51,571 nucleotides of DNA from Parasitella parasitica. Its lineage: Eukaryota; Mucoromycota; Mucoromycetes; Mucorales; Mucoraceae. This document shows, piece by piece, positions 20,459 through 31,657 of the stretch. A program made the position numbers and the translations under genes. How positions within the stretch are numbered: position 1 is the stretch's first letter; each line of letters starts with the position of its first letter. The notes beneath the pieces were generated by a model, which was given only the letters and a program-made list of their open reading frames with translations, was not told the DNA's origin and ran no database searches. The DNA lies in the NCBI GenBank assembly GCA_025201805.1, contig MU619245.1, positions 16,067-67,637 of the forward strand, given 5' to 3'.

Positions 20459-21951
20459 ATGCACTTAAGAAATTTAGCAACTTTAATAGCCTTGGTGACT
20501 TCCACAATGGCCTCAAGTTCAAAGTATTGCTCTGGAGACACATTTGGAGTCAAAGATTCCATCTGTGGCAAGTTTGAATTTAGCAAGATATCAAATTCGG
20601 GGCAATGCACTGACAGTAAAAAAAAGGCAAAAGGCGAGTTCTCTGGTGTAAAGCTTTCCAACTGCACAACGTAAGTTTCAATAGATTGCAAAAATAGTGT
20701 CTTCCTTTATTCACACACAAGTACACTTTACACATTAGCTTCTACGATATTAGTGGCTTACCAAACCAGACAATAGATCCAGCAGCAAGCAAAATGGCAG
20801 AATTAATCACTAATGTGTAAGCCTTTTTTTTACTTATTCACAAAGTATTATCACTCAATAGCAATTTTAATCCAGGTTTGAGAATGGAGATACCAAGATG
20901 GGATATGCTGTAAATATCTTGGTCAACAAACAAACATACGCATCATGACTTAACATACCAATTAAATTAGGCTGTGGAGAAATTGGGTGATTGTCGAGGA
21001 TTTACTTGGTAAATTGGCCTACATATCGTATGTAACCTGCATGGTTTTGACAACATCTAATAGTGGATACATTGGGTTTACTACTGGTACTAATGATGCA
21101 TATGCTGTCGTAAATGAATACGTCAAGAGACAGCCCAAAGCCAGCATGAAAAAGTATTTGGGTGAATTGGCACGATTAAGCAAATTTACCTTTGGCGATC
21201 CACAACGAGATAATACTGACAAATTAGGTGGTTTTGATGCAGCTTGGAAAAAGGCAACTTGTGATGATCCTGTATTCGTTCAAACTCAACTGGACGTTGG
21301 ACAATCCATGTATATGAAACCAGCATTGACATATGCTGCTAGCGTTGGCGTTAAATCAAATCTCGGAAAAGCCATCTTCTACGGTAAGTTTACTAATGAA
21401 CGGCATCTTTGTTTGTGGGTTTATTAAGAAACGTCTTTGTTTAGATACTATTGTTCAACATGGTTGGCAGGTAAAAAAAAAAAGATCAGCTCATGAACCA
21501 TTAACACGAGCTAATTGTTAAAGTACAATCATGTAGTACGTTGAACCTTACATCAATCTTCCTCGTATTCTTCACTTAACGGGAGCAATGAAGAAGGGCG
21601 AATCAGAAAAGGACTATTTGACAAGATTTATCACTACACGTCGCCAATTAGTATGCTGCTATCCTGGAGGCGTCTGGTAAGCATACAGTCAATACATGTG
21701 TCAAGCATTACTAACTGTGACATTGTAGGAATGATTCTGCTGATCGTATGCAGGATCTTCAGACACTGGTTGACGAATGGTCTACAACAAAAGACCTTAA
21801 AAACCCCATTTCACTCAAGATCTATGGAATCAAAATTACAGGCAAAGAAAACATAATGGCGGATAGTAAGAGGTGCAAATCCAGCAGGAAATCCACCAAA
21901 ACAGCTAAATCTATTTCTCTCCCAATCCCTAATGTTTGTCCTAAAAAATAA
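20459..21951 (+). CDS. secreted chitosanase, glycoside hydrolase family 46
   Basis: Exons 20459-20670, 20739-20816, 20876-20909, 20971-21008, 21064-21383, 21445-21470, 21537-21676 and 21729-21951 give 356 aa. A signal peptide (MHLRNLATLIALVTSTMASS) is followed by a Cys-containing N-terminal extension absent from the short bacterial enzymes. The GH46 core begins near residue 80. The catalytic Glu is expected in VFENG (E99) and the catalytic Asp in LGDCRGFT (D115), matching E22 and D40 of the Streptomyces N174 enzyme. Next come GFTTGTNDAY, IFYDTIVQHGW and GGVWNDSADRMQ, then a basic, Lys-rich tail. It should hydrolyse chitosan, abundant in Mucorales walls, so a role in wall remodelling or nutrition is inferred. 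Every intron join restores a conserved GH46 segment. The upstream in-frame Met gives a worse leader. Confidence 0.92.
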
Positions 21952-22105
21952 AATTTCTCATCTTCTGGGAATTCCCCATGACAATTGTATTTTGGTTTTT
22001 GCTTAAACTTTAACCCTGGAAAAAATAATTTATAATTCGATTTCTTTTTCTTTTGCTTTTTCTTTACATGTCAAAGTGACAACGATCCCTATAATAAAAC
22101 CAGCA

Positions 22106-23574
22106 ATGGAGCAAATGGAATATAGATATCTTGGTAACTCTGGCTTGAAAGTTAGTGTTTTAACACTTGGTTCGTGGATTACATTTGGCAAGTAAAAAAA
22201 AAATAACTAAGGAGAGATTATCGTATATGCTAAACAATGTAAATAGGTGGGCAGATATCTCCTGGTAAACAATAGCATACTTCGCCAGTAAATAGCTGTA
22301 CAACTAATATATCCAAAAGAACAAACATCGGAAATTGTCAGTACAGCATTAGAGTTGGGCATCAATCATTTTGACGTTGCAGAGAGTCATGCCGGTAAAA
22401 ATAAAATCGCTCGGTTGCTATACTTTTTCTTTACTGATTGAGCATGTTCGCAAGAATAGGCGGACAAGCAGAAATTGATTTAGGACTAGCATTAAGAAAT
22501 CAAAAAGGATTAAGAAGGTCTGATTTTGTATTGTCTACCAAAGTGTTTTGGGGTGGTAAAGGGCCAAACGACAGAGGATTATCGAGAAAACACGTATTTG
22601 AAGGTACCGTGGCGTGTCTGCAAAGACTTCAGTTGGACTATGTCGATATATTGTACGCACAACGACCAGATCCTGATACGCCAATGGAAGAAATTGTCAG
22701 GGCATTTAATTGGTGTATCGACAAAGGCATGGCATTATATTGGGGTACAAGCGAATGGCCGGCATATTTAATTACAGAGGCTATGAATGTTGCGAATCGA
22801 CTACAGCTTATTGCTCCCATTACCGAGGTAAGAAAACAATGGCAAATAGCAGTTGAGCATGAGCAAAAAAAAAATATAAAACGTCTCATCAATTAGTCTC
22901 CTCAATACAACATGTTGAATCGTGAACGCATCGAAAAAGAGTATTTACCAATGTATCAAAACTACAGTCTTGGAACTTGTATATGGTCTCCATTAGCGTC
23001 TGGTGAGCATGTCATGTTTATATGGAAGAGACACAATTTAACCCTATTAACACAGGGCTTTTGAGTGGAAAATACAATGACGGCCAAATACCAAAACTCA
23101 CCCGATTAGCCATCCAAGATCATCCTGTCATCAATCGTTTAAGATCTGGATTTTTCAGCGACGAAGGAAGAAGAAAATTAGAAAAGATAAGAATGATGTG
23201 TGTAAGTTTTTGATTCAAATGGTGGATGAGAGCGTTCGATAGCCAATAACCCCTACTATAGAATATTGCAAAGCGAATTGGATGCACGCCCGCCCAATTG
23301 GGCATTGCTTGGTGCTTGAAAAATCGAAATGTCACTTCTGTCATCATTGGGGCTTCAACACCTGCTCAAGCAAGAGAAAATATTCAAGCGTTGGGTGTTA
23401 TACGATTAGTAACAGATGAGATCATGCTTGAGCTGGATAGGGTAAACATAATCGTAAAAACAAGTAACTATTTGGATAACCTAACCTATGATTCTGTACG
23501 TAGCTATTGGCGAATAAGCCAGAAGATGTATTTGATTTCAGAAAATCATAACTATACGTCCTTTCTCAAAGTAA
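22106..23574 (+). CDS. aldo/keto reductase, Kv channel beta-subunit type
   Basis: Exons 22106-22187, 22247-22264, 22296-22394, 22460-22827, 22897-23002, 23056-23201, 23262-23441 and 23542-23574 give 343 aa, the usual length for Kv-beta-like AKRs. [19 protein letters not shown] opens the barrel. [17 protein letters not shown] holds the Asp and neighbourhood of the active site, with His in place of the usual catalytic Tyr (family: DTAEVYxxGxAE). LSTKVFWGG has the Lys. [14 protein letters not shown] carries Arg-Pro, as in this subfamily, and LYWGTSEW and [15 protein letters not shown] form the NADPH pocket. The FGGQIS motif is recovered only if intron 1 uses a GC donor (gcaagt at 22188) and exon 2 is 18 nt, followed by a 31-nt intron. 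Most likely a cytosolic NADPH-dependent reductase; fungi use few such channel subunits. Confidence 0.88.
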
Positions 23575-24376
23575 AAAAAAAGTAGCTTTACAATCAATGC
23601 AATGCTCTTTAATGTGTTTAAAAACTATATTTTCATAAAATTAGGATGCAGATAACGATAAAACGATAGTGATATAATAACTTTGTTTATTGACCAGTTA
23701 CGAGTGTTTTAAGCCAAATAACTGTTAAAGTTGGATTTTATTTCTCCTTAAGGTATTTGGAGTGAACAAGCAACTTCACAATCCATCAAAACTTTTATCT
23801 ACCAAAACTTAACTATATCTCTCATATCGCCACATCAAGATGAATAGTGAGTAATTAATAGAGCGACATAAACTCAACTTAATAATCCATTATTCGTTGC
23901 TAATGCTGAACTAATTTCTATCAAACAAATATTTTTTTTAGTTCGTTTGTCCATCGTATTATTATTCGTTTATACAAAAAGACATTTGACATGGCTTGCT
24001 AACGAACAGAATTTATGTGCTTCAAACCAAAATTGCTTTCTATTTGTTCTCTTTTACGCAATCGACTTTGTGGTAGATACAGCTATCAATTCAAATACCT
24101 GTTTTTATTAAGCTGTTATCAGTTTTATATATCAGTTGTTTTTCAATTTCTTTTGGTTCATTTGAAAAAAAAAAGTTTCTGGATTCGCAAGTATAAGTTA
24201 TTTTTTCGTTGCTTGCTTTGAAACGTTTACCTTGATGTTTGGGGTGATCGGATTACTATCTATGTACATTGATGGCGGAGCACAAACATCCGAATCTGTA
24301 CCCCTGAGCTGCTTGAGGTTTTGACATCCAATTGATGGGAACGAGAAATGACAGGAATAAAGGAATTTTACCTCTC
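23575..24376. other. intergenic region, no confident gene
   Basis: A possible tiny spliced frame starts at 23840 (atgaata, gtgagt donor, tttttttag acceptor near 23940) and would give about 58 hydrophobic/Cys-containing residues, but nothing supports it beyond splice-like signals. The end of this stretch lies just past the 3' end of the APSES gene. Confidence 0.35.
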
Positions 24377-24403
24377 TTTTTTTTTTTTTTTTTTTTTTTT
24401 TTT
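24377..24403 (-). repeat. A27 tract next to the APSES gene poly(A) signal (minus strand)
   Basis: Minus-strand AATAAA at 24412-24417 is followed after eight bases by 27 A. The signal is about 90 nt after the stop codon of the APSES gene, so it is probably that gene's own polyadenylation site with an A-tract encoded in the genome. Confidence 0.6.
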
Positions 24404-24506
24404 CAATATGCTTTATTCAAATATATATATCTATATATACATAATACAAATTCTGAGCGGCAAGAAAAAGGAAAGCTGAGATTACATACACATATACAAT
24501 GTTTTC

Positions 24507-25885
24507 TTAATAATGAGTCATGATGGAATCAGCATGATTAGGCGTTGTCGAAGTAGTAATAGTAGTAGCAGTAGTAATGGCAGTAATTGGAGTAGGATAA
24601 TGAGAAACAGAGGTAGGAGAGGCAGTGGTAGTTGTCGTATATTCGTAAAGTGGCATTTGATGCTGCTGAACTGGTATCATAGAAGGCACAGAAGGAGCGG
24701 CAGGTAAACTATGGTGAAATTCTTGTGATTGTTGTACTTGCAGTTCTTGATGATGATGTTGATGCTGATGTGGTTGATGATGAGGAGAAGAGGCGGAATG
24801 AAAGACAGGAAATTCAAGACTTGAATTGCTTTTATTACTTGAATATGTTGGATATGTGGAGGAAGAAGAGCGCTTGTCTTGTTGAGGTTGCTGATGCTGA
24901 TGAAATGAGTCTTGAGATTGGAGATAAATGGGATGGTTTGGAATATAATAGTTGTGGGCTACTTGATTTGAATAAAAATACGGTGCTGGATCATCTGCAA
25001 ATAATGGATGAAGTTGATCCACAATATTAAACTGAACTGCCAAGGCTTTGGCTCGAGCAAATGTAACCCAAACGCCTTTAAGATGCATTGCTCCTACTTT
25101 GACAACGACACGACCCTTTTCATTTTTAAGTATACCATCTCTTTTGCCTCGAGACATACCAGTGACATTGAGCAATTTTGTGCCGTTAACCATGTCGTTA
25201 TCTATTGATAAAAAGGTGAGAAAATCATAGGGTTGAGAGTAAATTTAATTTTACCTTGGCGTCGTGCAACACAAATACTTCGCACATCAACTTGATAACA
25301 TACAGTTTCTTCATCGTCCCACAAAGAAGTAGTGATTCGAGGCCTTTGGGCTGGCTGCTGCTGTTGTTGCTGCTGCTGATGTTGCGAATACTCCAGTTGC
25401 TGCTGATGCAAAGATGTTGGTACGGAATTTATAGGGTGAATAGACGTTAATGATCGAATAGACGACCGTTGTGATACAGTATCTATCATCATTGTATTAT
25501 TTGAGTTGATAAGAGGGGATGAAAACGGCGAAGCATTATAATGATTATAAGATGATTGATCTTGCTGTTGTACATTTGTAGGAAAACAAGAATGTATATG
25601 TTGCTGGCATTGTTGCTCATCCCAGGCTTGCTGTTGATGATGTTGCTGATGATGTGGCTGCTGAGATGCCATTGATGGCGGGTGATTGTGCTGATGAATA
25701 CCTAAATCTGTTGTGCTCATACTATGCTGCTCCATAGAGTATATCATATCATTGAAAGCATACATTGGACCATCATTATTGTAATTATTTGTAGGAGGTG
25801 TTGTACATGACAGCTCTGTAAAATCTGTGTATTTAACTGGACTATTATTGTTTGCTTGAAAGATGGGGTCGCCATATGAAAACAT
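24507..25885 (-). CDS. APSES-domain transcription factor (StuA/Efg1/Sok2 type)
   Basis: Exon 1 is 25885-25255 and exon 2 is 25201-24507 on the minus strand (53-nt intron), giving 441 aa. The N-terminal 180 residues are low complexity, rich in Gln, His, Asn and Ser. The APSES DNA-binding domain spans about residues 183-275, with VRSICVARRQDNDMVNGTKL at the intron junction followed by NVTGMSRGKRDGILKNEK and MHLKGVWVTFARAKALA; this is the Asm1/StuA class without ankyrin repeats. The C-terminal half has His/Gln runs and Thr-rich repeats. In other fungi these factors govern morphogenesis, sporulation and dimorphism. The targets here are unknown. Length and domain position are normal for the class. 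Confidence 0.93.
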
Positions 25886-27322
25886 TTCGCTTTGTTTCGT
25901 CGATTTGTGTGCCTGCGCAGTAGCTATGAAATACAGTGTGGGAAATATATGATGGATTCAACGGATTTGCTTTCTGATTTGATATCTTTTAACTTTGCTT
26001 GATGTTTGCTAATGCCTCTTTTTTTAGGGCTTCAAGGCACGCTTTTCTTATCTTTAAAAGGGGTAACTTTTTAATTAAAAAAAGAAGGAAACGTGGAAGG
26101 AAGGAAGGTGGCGGAGAGGTCAGTCTTTTCTATAAATTGATAGATTCTTCTTCAAAAACACTTAATTTTCGAAAAAGAAAATGAAAACGAAAAGAAACAC
26201 TGCCTAACTATTCAAAATACAAGGCTTTTTATACATATGAATTGATGTAAACGGAGTCACTTTAAAAAAAAAATAGTAATACACCCCAGAAGGTGAAGAC
26301 GCAACGAGAAAAAAAGGGTCCATCAAGCTGTATTAGATTAGAGAGACATCTACGGTTCTCATCTTTATAATTAATTTTAATAAAAAAACTGTTAAGATAG
26401 TACTTTTGTATTTTTCTGTGTATCCACCTACTCCCCCCCCCCCTGCTGAAGACATTAAATTAATTATATGATGAGATTGTTTTAGTCGTTATGAAAGCTT
26501 ATTATGAATGAAGAGGACAGCAGAAGATGAGTTGTGATCCTTGTTTATTCAATCTCCGATGTCGATATTGTATCTCCGATTTTAAATTCCAGCATTTATT
26601 TCTTTGTTTCTCATTGGAGGGGATTAGTACTAACCTTGATTCGAGTAGCGTATTAGGATCAAATTCTCAAATAGAATTAGAAAAAAAGTACAACAAGACA
26701 ACAATTGAGAGATAACATTGATTGCAGAATTGCACCGAGTAATTCAATTCTCAAGACAAAACTGTGAAAATCTTTAATGATGGTATATCAATGCCTGACA
26801 TTTTTTTTGGGTAAACTGAAGACATCATCTTTAATAATTCCAATAGGATACAGCTATTTATTATCAAATGAAACAATAGAGCGGGGAGATCTGGTCTCTC
26901 ATTATTTTTTTATGTATATTATGTAATAGATGACAGATAATACAAATTAATCAAACTGTTAAAAGCACATTACCATAAGATGTTCATAGATATATCTTTC
27001 CCAGTATTTCTCTTTTTGTGATATTAAACAATTTAAGGTTGAAAGATCGTTAATTATTAAATCCATAAAAGAATGAAATCGACAATGCCGTGGAAGTTAT
27101 TGATATAATAAAAGAAAGCCAGCAAAGTTTGTTACAAGCTAATCCAAATTAAGGTTAAATGCGAGCACGTCAAACTGTAAGAAACAAAACGAATTACATC
27201 TATTACGACACAAACAAGTGAATTGCCAGTTACAAATGACAAAGCTTATTCGCGCAATCACTGTCAGATAGGGAAAGGCATTACAAAGATATCAAATCCT
27301 CATGTTCTTTCCATTATATAAA

Positions 27323-27380
27323 GGATAAATTACATACGATAGATAATGGATAAATTAAATTACATACGATAGTAATGGAT
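27323..27380. repeat. imperfect tandem duplication (about 28 nt)
   Basis: Two adjacent copies beginning ggataaatta and containing attacatacgatag, the second with a four-base insertion. Confidence 0.7.
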
Positions 27381-27864
27381 CATCGCTCCTCTTTTTTAGT
27401 ATTCTTTGTATGATCTGGAGAAACAATATTAGCACCAACAAAGGACATCAAGCTACCCCTGTTGTATTATTCTAAAATTTCTTTCTAAATCGACATGAAT
27501 GTAATGCCACAAAAAACATATCCAAATTTCTAATAAAAAAAAGTCGTTGTACTAATCGAATCAATAATAAAGATGGTCTCTTTTGAATCATCAGAATTCA
27601 TGGCCACAACTAAGATTGATTTTACCTAAAATTTTTTTGATCGGTGATATGGGCAACATGGCATCGATAAGGAATTAGTCTTTTGAGGAAGTATATAATG
27701 TTCATTTATTGGTAGAATATAAGGTTGAATGTGTGCATCGTAAACATACAATCTAACTCGTCAATATAAATATCTTGTTTGTTAAACAAACTGAATATTT
27801 TTTGTACGCGATAAAAAACGGAATACAAGAAGCGTAGAAGAGACCATATTATGGTAAATTATAT

Positions 27865-27867
<3 letters not shown>

Positions 27868-27942
<75 letters not shown>
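27868..27942. repeat. T75 homopolymer
   Basis: Uninterrupted run of about 75 T. Unlike the tracts at 18980 and 24377 there is no AATAAA complement within 30 bases on its + side. It may be a retroelement tail, and its length may be imprecise. Confidence 0.9.
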
Positions 27943-29488
27943 CATTTGAAGTAGAACTGAGCAAAATAAGCGATTATCCGTTTATTGGTACCATTGTCGT
28001 ATTTCAAAGAGGAAATTATTTATATGAAACAGAAGTAGCATTTTTTTTTAAATCCTGATGATGCCTGTTCCTGGATTCACTGAAGAATTACCAAGTTCAA
28101 TAATGACGTTATGATAGTATTGTTACGAAATGCAAATCTTAATATAGATGGTTTCTGTATGGCCAGTATATTCTACACAAAGTGACAGATTCCAATCATC
28201 ATCATATATGTCTATTGCAATATATCAAGAAAAGAAAACGGTTTGTTTTTCATAGATAATTATATTATAGATATCCAATGCCATTTGGAACATTTATGAA
28301 GTAATGAGCTTTCTGCACGATTGTAAAATATCCCTGTAACGATCGCTTAATTGTAAATAAATGTACTATTTCGTCTCTTATTTTTGCTTCATTTATCCAT
28401 GCATTCATTGTGTTTAATATCGTATGTAGTGTCACCACAAGTAAAAATAAATCAAGAGACCGCCTTCTCATTCGAATAGATGTAAACACCCGTTCTTTTC
28501 CTCTTGCCATGTTCACAAAACTTTATGGCAGACATGTCGAATATACATTGATGGATACTTTGAGTTAATAGCTACAAAAATTTGATGTACACAATGTGGC
28601 AAAGCTATTTTGGAGCACAAGATGTGTGGTTTGATGATACTATGAAAGCTTCTCTACTTTTTTGTGCCAAGAATAATTAAAGGTAATATCTATATATACG
28701 TATCCGAAGTAAAAATTTGGCTACCACCTTGATTGTGTTTCAAAGCAGGGCGTTGTGTTAGCTGTATAAAAGACACCTGATTTCATGTTAATTAAATTTT
28801 TGGAAAATGAAAATTGAGTTACACTTCATTCTTTTGCTGAATGCACATATTTAGTATTTTCTACTTATGAAAATAGTATTAAATCTGCTATTTAGAGCAA
28901 AAAAACGTTGTCATTTAATACAAATATTATTTATCGTCACCTAAGCGTCAAAATCACATAGACAGAGATTTACTATTTAATATACTTGCAATTTTGGATG
29001 TCTAGGAAACATTAAAACTTTGTATCAAGACCATCAATATTAACGGCCTGATCTGTTTATAACATAACATTTTCGGACACGTACTGGATTGCTTTTCACA
29101 ATGGCTAAATGCAACGAAAAAGTGATTCCTTTCTTCGCTTAAATCCGAGCTGCTCCAATGTTTCCAAGACAATGGGCAAAGATCAAGTGTTAACGATAGC
29201 AATTAGCCCTGCTGGTCTTTGCTGCCTCCTACTCCAAATAACCTTCTTCTGTTTCAACGGTTCCTAGTGCACACAATTCAATACTAAGCAAGCAGTATCG
29301 TACAATGTTGCGCAAGTTGCCTCTCAATTTTAACATGGAAGATTGTACTGCATTAATCATTTTAAAAAAGGGGTGTTGGTTATACACCATAGTCAAAGAA
29401 TATTTATATACAACAAGAAATTAGTATGACGAGAATGTAAAAATAAATTGGAAATATTAATAATACAAGAGCTCTGCAATCTGATGAT

Positions 29489-31441
29489 TTAGATCGTTGA
29501 AGATTCTTCATCGTTAAAAGAAAGCTTTTCGTTTTTGCGACTTTCCTCATCGCCTCTTCCATCAGCCATAAATACACGTTGCGCACCACCGACCCTCTTG
29601 ATTCTGGCAAGTGCGTCTTCTTGTTGGTCTGTGTTGTCATAAGGCAGAACCAAATTGAGGAATATAGACATGATGCCTGCAATGATGTAGCCAGTACTCA
29701 CGACAGTATCAACAGCCTCCATCAAGCCTTGAAGAGCCTCATTTTCAAAAGTAGGTAATACATTATCGAACCATGTAGGCACAAGAGATACACCTAAGGC
29801 CAGCGCCATGGAAGAAGCAACAATGACACGATCACGACGAGTCCAATCCAGGTAGCCCAGAATACGGATACCGGAAGTAGCTACTGAGGCAAATAGATAG
29901 ACTGTCATACCGCCGATCAATGGCGCAGGGATTGCTAGGAAGGCAGCGGAGATCTTGCCAAATATACCGCAGATAATCAACATGGCAGCACAGACAATAC
30001 CAGCACGACGGTTAGCACAGCGGGTGACAGCAATGATGCCATTGTTTTGGCTGAATGTGACCACACCCATACTGTTGGCTAAGCCAGAGAATACACCAGA
30101 GATGCCATCAGCTAAAAGCCCACCTTGGCATCTTTCCTCAAACGACTTGCCTTCGATAGGCAGACCAGATACATCACTGGCAGCAGTCAAATCACCGAGA
30201 CATTCAATGATCATGTCTAGTTGAACAAATAAAAACGGGATAATGCCAGGCCCATAAACCGAGAAATCAAAATGCTTGACCCACAAGAAGGTACCAACAG
30301 GAGCAGCAGCGATGCCACTGTTATCAAACATGCCAACGCCAGCGCCAATGATGCAGCCAATCAACAAACCAATGACAACCGAAATATTCTTGAGGAAGAC
30401 AGAACCTACTAATTCAATCACTACAATGGTGAAAAAGACAGAAGCACCCAAGGCAAAGTTGACTGGACCGCCCCAAGGCTGGGCATTGGGAGCATTGATG
30501 TTTGGACAGTTGATGAACATGCCAGTCGTAGGACGGCTCATACAAGGGCCAGCTCCCCCGCCCCAGTTCTTCATACCAGAAGCCAACAAAGAGGTGCCAA
30601 TGACAGTTAAAACAATACCCATGACAATCTTGGGAAACAATTTACGGATGATACGAGGGGGTAAGAAACTAATTAGGATTGACAGCAGAGCACAAATCAT
30701 TTGGGTGCCGAGAACAGCACCAAAGGCCGCAGGGCAAGGCAGATAGTTAATTGTACCGTCTTCGAGAACCTCAGACGGGCAGGCGCCACTTTTGTACATG
30801 TTTCCTATGATTGCTTGTGCTGCTGGCATGTTTGAGAAAGCTACACCTGTAATCTGGAGCAAACCAGCACCTATGAAATACTTGGTCTTGTAGATGGGGA
30901 TACGGACAATCTGAACCAAACTATGTGGTATCTGATTAGGGAAAAATGGCTTTATCAGTTGGTGTAACTTGCTCACTCTTACCTCATTAGGCCAGAGACA
31001 ATAAGCGAGCAGGACACCATGTACTGGCGCATGTCACTGTCAAGATTCAAAAACGAGCTACCTGCACCTGAGATCATGATCGTAGGAGAGATGATGCCAC
31101 CAATAACAGCAAGGAAGTCTATGTTTTTTATCAGATTATGCATGTTACAATTACTGCCAAAGTAAATATTTACGCTGGAGCCCCATTAATGCAGTGACTA
31201 GAATAGGGATTTCATCATCTGGGCCATAGAATGGAGAGCTGTTTGCTTTGCGATGAAAGAATGGAATATGAGGCATGCAAAGTGCACGGTAATCATAGTC
31301 GCCTACCCAGCCATCTCTTGTAGTCAATTTATGCTTGATACGACCCCATCTTGTGCTTGGCGCTTGAACTGGAGCATAAAGTTCTTGAACCTGGGATACA
31401 TTCTCAGTTTGTATATCTTGACTAGAATACTTTTGATCCAT
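29489..31441 (-). CDS. purine (uric acid/xanthine) permease, NCS2/NAT family
   Basis: Exons on the minus strand are 31441-31174, 31118-30983 and 30920-29489 (introns 55 and 62 nt), giving 611 aa, typical for fungal NAT permeases. The second junction restores LIVSGLMSLVQIVRIP. The NAT signature Q-N-x-G-x4-T-R reads QNNGIIAVTR at about residue 426, with Q and N as in UapA-type xanthine/urate carriers. The TM1 region QHFLAVIGGIISPTI contains the conserved QH pair. About 12-14 hydrophobic helices follow, and the cytosolic tail is charged. It should import uric acid and xanthine with protons across the plasma membrane. It shares a 216-bp divergent promoter with a deaminase gene, and a TATATAAAGG box lies about 65 nt upstream of its ATG. 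Confidence 0.94.
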
Positions 31442-31657
31442 GGTGTTTTTTCTATATTTATCAATTGATGATGAAAAGATGGGATTTAGGGCATGAATGG
31501 CATCCTTTATATATGGCTTTTCTGTTCCGTTTGATAGTTTATCAAAAGTGCACAGAACAATGGAGGTTTCAAATTGGACACAGATAAATCGGGGATCACA
31601 AAGATATTACGCTCGCTTTCTTTCTCTTGTTAGATTTTCTCACCCAAGGGAAAAAAA
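31442..31657. promoter_or_regulatory. divergent promoter of purine permease and secreted deaminase
   Basis: The 216-bp gap separates two start codons facing away from each other. It contains TATATAAAGG on the minus strand (31504-31513) for the permease and, at 31531-31545, the inverted repeat TTGATA-GTT-TATCAA. In other fungi purine uptake and catabolism genes respond to GATA factors (AreA/Nit2), so shared nitrogen control is likely. Confidence 0.6.
31531..31545. promoter_or_regulatory. palindromic pair of GATA-factor sites
   Basis: TTGATAGTTTATCAA: one TGATAG on the + strand and one TGATAA on the - strand, separated to form a perfect 6-bp inverted repeat with a 3-bp spacer. It matches HGATAR on both strands and lies mid-way in the shared promoter. 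Confidence 0.6.

Larger units (their letters stand above)
25886..29488. other. 3.6-kb stretch without a confident gene
   Basis: The first few hundred bases are the 5' flank of the APSES gene. The rest holds an 11-nt C run (26433-26443), a tandem duplication at 27323-27380 and a T75 run (27868-27942). A minus-strand frame of 83 codons (28516-28265) and a second coding-like patch below it (about 28240-28050, reading IYDDDWNLSLCVEYTGHTET) might be fragments of one decayed gene. No family is recognised. Confidence 0.4.

Noticed and set aside
23840-24120. Small spliced frame giving about 58 residues
   Set aside because: Only splice-like signals support it; the product has no signal peptide of usual shape, no family and no upstream promoter that stands out.
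24513-25450. Plus-strand ORFs over the APSES gene
   Set aside because: Produced by His/Gln codon repeats read on the wrong strand.
27782-27964. 60-aa ORF with a run of lysines
   Set aside because: It is just the translated T75 homopolymer on the minus strand.
29955-30746. Long antisense ORFs (89 and 156 aa) within the purine permease
   Set aside because: They are shadows of a strongly coding exon on the other strand, with proline/methionine-rich composition typical of antisense frames.
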